Shown: positions 61,691 through 64,000 of the stretch, one piece after another
How positions within the stretch are numbered: the stretch's first letter is position 1
Layout: every line of letters starts with the position of its first letter
DNA from: Elephas maximus indicus
Lineage: Eukaryota > Chordata > Mammalia > Proboscidea > Elephantidae
Assembly: GCF_024166365.1 (NCBI RefSeq)
Contig: NC_064835.1
Location: 62,104,607-62,168,606 of the forward strand
DNA: 64,000 bases
Direction: 5' to 3'
Position numbers and translations under genes: made by a program
The notes under the pieces: model-generated
What the model was told of the DNA's origin: nothing
Databases searched by the model: none
Seen by the model: only the letters and a program-made list of their open reading frames with translations

Positions 61691-64000
61691 TCAGTCTGTT
61701 GTACTGTGGGGGCTTGTGTGTTGCTGTGATGCTGGAAGCTATGCCACCAGTATTCAGATACCAGCAGAGTCATCATGGAGGACAGGTTTCAGCTGAGCTT
61801 CCAGACTAAGACAGAGTACGAAGAAGGACCTAGCAGTCTACTTCTGAAAAGCATTAGCCAGTGAAAACCTTATGAATAGCAGCAGAACATTGTCTGATAT
61901 AGTGCTGGAAGATGAGCCCCTCAGGTTGGAAGGCACTTAAAAGATGACTGGGGAAGAGCTACCTCCTCAAAGTAGAGTCAACTTTAATGATGTGGATGGA
62001 GTAAAGCTTTTGGGACCTTCATTTGCAGATGTGGCGTGACTCAAAATGAGAAGAAACAGCTGCAAACATCCATTAATAATCCAAACCTGGAATGTACAAA
62101 GTATGAATCCAGGAAAATTGGAAATTGTTAAAAATGAAATGGAACACATAAACATCGATATCCTAGGCATTAGTGAGCTGAAATGGACTGGTATTGGCCA
62201 TTTTGAATTGGACAATGATATAGGCTACTATGCTGGGCATGACAACTCGAAGAGGAATGGTGTTGCATTCTTCTTCAAAAAGAATATTTTAAGATGTATC
62301 CTGAAGTACAACGCTGTCAGTGATAGGATAATATCCATATGCCTAAAAGGAAGAGCAGTTAATACGACTATTATTCAAATTTACACACCAACCACTAGGG
62401 CCAAAGATAAAGAAATAGAAGATTTTTTTCAGCTGCTACAGTCTGAAATTGATCAAATATGCAATCAAGATGCATTGATAATTACTGGCGATTGGAATGC
62501 AAAAGTTGAAAACAAAGAAGAAGGATCAGTAGTTGGAAAATATGGCCTCAGTGATAGAAACAATGCCAGAGATCGAATGATAGAATTTTGCAAGACCAAC
62601 GACTTCTTCATTACAAATACCTTCTTTCACCAACATAAACCGCGACTATACACATGGACTTATCCAGAAGGAACACACAGAAATCAAGTTGACTACATCT
62701 GTGGAAAGAGACGATGGAAAAGCTCTATATCATCAGTCAGAACAAGGCCAGGGGCCAAATGTGGAACAGACCATCAATTGCTCATATGCAAGTTCAAGCT
62801 GAAACTGGAGAAAATCAGAGCAAGTCCACGAGAACCAAAATATGACCTTGAGTATATCCCACCTGAATTTAGAGACCATCTCGAGAATAGATTCGATGCA
62901 TTGAACACTAGTAACCGCAGACCAGATGAGTTGTGGAATGACATCAAGGACATCATCCATGAAGAAAGCAAGAGGTCACTGAAAAGACAGGAAAGAAAGA
63001 AAAGACCAAGATGGGTGTCAGAGGAGACTCTGAAACTTGCTCTTGAGCATCGAGCAGCTAAAGCAAAAGGAAGAATCGATGAAGTAAAAGAACTGAACAG
63101 AAGATTTCAAAGGGCCTCTCGAGAAGACAAGGTAAAGTATTATAATGACGTGCAAAGAGCTGGAGATGGAAAACCAAAAGGGAAGAACACACTCGGCATT
63201 TCTCAAGCTGAAAGAACTCAAGAAAAAATTCAAGCCTCGAGTTGCAATAGTGAATTATTCCATGGGAGAAAATATTAAACAATGCAGGAAGCATCAAAAG
63301 AAGATGGAAGGAATACACAGAGTCATTATACCAAAAAGAATTAGTTGATATCCAACCATTTCAAGAGGTGGCATATAATCAGGAACTGATGGTACTGAAA
63401 GAAGAAGTCCAAGCTGCTCTGAAGGCATTGGCAAAAAACAAGGCTCCAGGAATTGATGGAATATCAACTGAGATGTTTCAACAAACGGATGCAGCACTGG
63501 AGGTGCTCACTCGTCTATGCCAAGAAATATGGAAGACAGCTTCCTGGCCAACTGACTGGAAGAGATCCATATTTATGCCTATTCCCAAGAAAGACGATCC
63601 AATTGAATGTGGAAATTATAGAACAATATCGTTAATATCACACACAAGCAAAATTTTGCTGAAGATCATTCAAAAACGGCTGCAGCAGTATATTGACAGG
63701 GAACTGCCAGAAATTCAGGCTGGTTTCAGAAGAGGACATGGAACCAGGGATATCATTGCTGATGTCAGATGGATCCTGGCTGAAAGCAGAGAATACCAGA
63801 AGGATGTTTACCTGTGTTTTATTGATTATGCAAAGGCATTCAGCTGTGTGGATCATAACAAACTATGGATAACACTGCAAAGAATGGAAATTCCAGCACA
63901 CTTAATTGTGCTCATGAGGAACCTTTACACAGATCAAGAGGCAGTTGTTCAGATAGAACAAGGAGATACTGATTGGTTTAAAGTCAGGAAAGGTGTGCGT
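61686..64000 (+). mobile_element. RTE/BovB-like LINE, 5' part, runs off the window
   Basis: Begins with the RTE 5' end ('ctgttgtactgtgggggctt', 'gccagtgaaaaccttatgaa', 'gaagagctacctcctcaaag'), then the endonuclease ORF at 62046, linker, and reverse transcriptase through ILAESREYQKDVYL and CFIDYAKAF up to 64000. The 3' end is outside the window. Best-preserved RTE in the window. Confidence 0.88.
62046..63278 (+). CDS. RTE ORF, endonuclease and linker (410 codons)
   Basis: Open for 410 codons. The AP-type endonuclease spans about residues 13-245: TWNVQSM (catalytic Asn), ISELKW (Glu), GDWNAKVEN (Asp and Asn), NQVDYI, and GTDHQLL (Asp-His pair). A basic linker follows (RSLKRQERKKRPRWVSEETL). 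It ends at 63278 where a frameshift separates it from the reverse transcriptase, which continues in another frame. RTE proteins are normally one polyprotein of about 1000 residues, so this is a broken copy with an intact N-terminal domain. Confidence 0.85.
   Translation: MRRNSCKHPLIIQTWNVQSMNPGKLEIVKNEMEHINIDILGISELKWTGIGHFELDNDIGYYAGHDNSKRNGVAFFFKKNILRCILKYNAVSDRIISICLKGRAVNTTIIQIYTPTTRAKDKEIEDFFQLLQSEIDQICNQDALIITGDWNAKVENKEEGSVVGKYGLSDRNNARDRMIEFCKTNDFFITNTFFHQHKPRLYTWTYPEGTHRNQVDYICGKRRWKSSISSVRTRPGAKCGTDHQLLICKFKLKLEKIRASPREPKYDLEYIPPEFRDHLENRFDALNTSNRRPDELWNDIKDIIHEESKRSLKRQERKKRPRWVSEETLKLALEHRAAKAKGRIDEVKELNRRFQRASREDKVKYYNDVQRAGDGKPKGKNTLGISQAERTQEKIQASSCNSELFHGRKY

Noticed and set aside
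61369-61809. 146-codon + strand frame, Gly/Ser-rich
   Set aside because: It is the opposite strand of the gag-like fossil and runs into the RTE 5' end; no domain.

Overview
This is a window of mammalian nuclear DNA. The interspersed repeats point to an afrotherian, most likely an elephant. There are many copies of a tRNA-derived SINE with the body 'agccctggtgg...gttcgaatcc...tatggggcagttctac' (AfroSINE type), several RTE/BovB-like LINE copies, and L1s of a matching lineage. The species call is an inference from repeat families; hyrax or sirenian is not excluded. There are no prokaryotic features.

Three host genes lie in a row on the + strand, in the order known from human 2p13 (DUSP11, TPRKB, NAT8 cluster). 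(1) The 3' part of DUSP11, an RNA 5'-triphosphatase, has five coding exons between 1182 and 7861, including the HCxxGxNRTG active-site exon; its 5' exons are off the left edge. (2) TPRKB, a KEOPS subunit, is complete: a CpG-island promoter near 21.8-22.4 kb and four coding exons (23195-27152) encoding 175 residues. (3) NAT8, an ER-membrane GNAT acetyltransferase, has one intact coding exon (49929-50633, 234 aa). NAT8 lies in a head-to-tail tandem duplication: unit A (about 49161-56017) carries the intact gene, and unit B (about 56020-61017) carries a truncated, frameshifted NAT8 pseudogene.

The rest is introns and transposon-rich intergenic DNA. 9-12.4 kb: nested old and younger L1 3' ends, a DNA transposon and an LTR. 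12.4-19.7 kb: a broken ERVL-like fossil on the minus strand with recognisable reverse transcriptase, RNase H and integrase remnants, invaded by a 3-kb RTE LINE and SINEs. 19.7-20.5 kb: an LTR inserted in an AfroSINE. 33.3-45.2 kb: an LTR, a full-length + strand L1 (34480-41818) with a three-monomer 5' UTR and only a few breaks, and a minus-strand L1 tail-to-tail with it. 45.2-48.3 kb: fragments of RTE, LTR and L1. 52.1-55.5 kb: an env-type endogenous retrovirus relic found only in duplication unit A, with two further LTRs inside it. 61.0-61.7 kb: a gag-like fossil. 61.7-64.0 kb: the 5' half of an RTE LINE with a 410-codon endonuclease ORF, running off the right edge.

No undescribed biological system is evident. 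The most informative items are the NAT8 tandem duplication with its readable breakpoint and dating by nested insertions, the monomeric promoter array of the full-length L1, and an RTE derivative made only of the two ends of the parent element.
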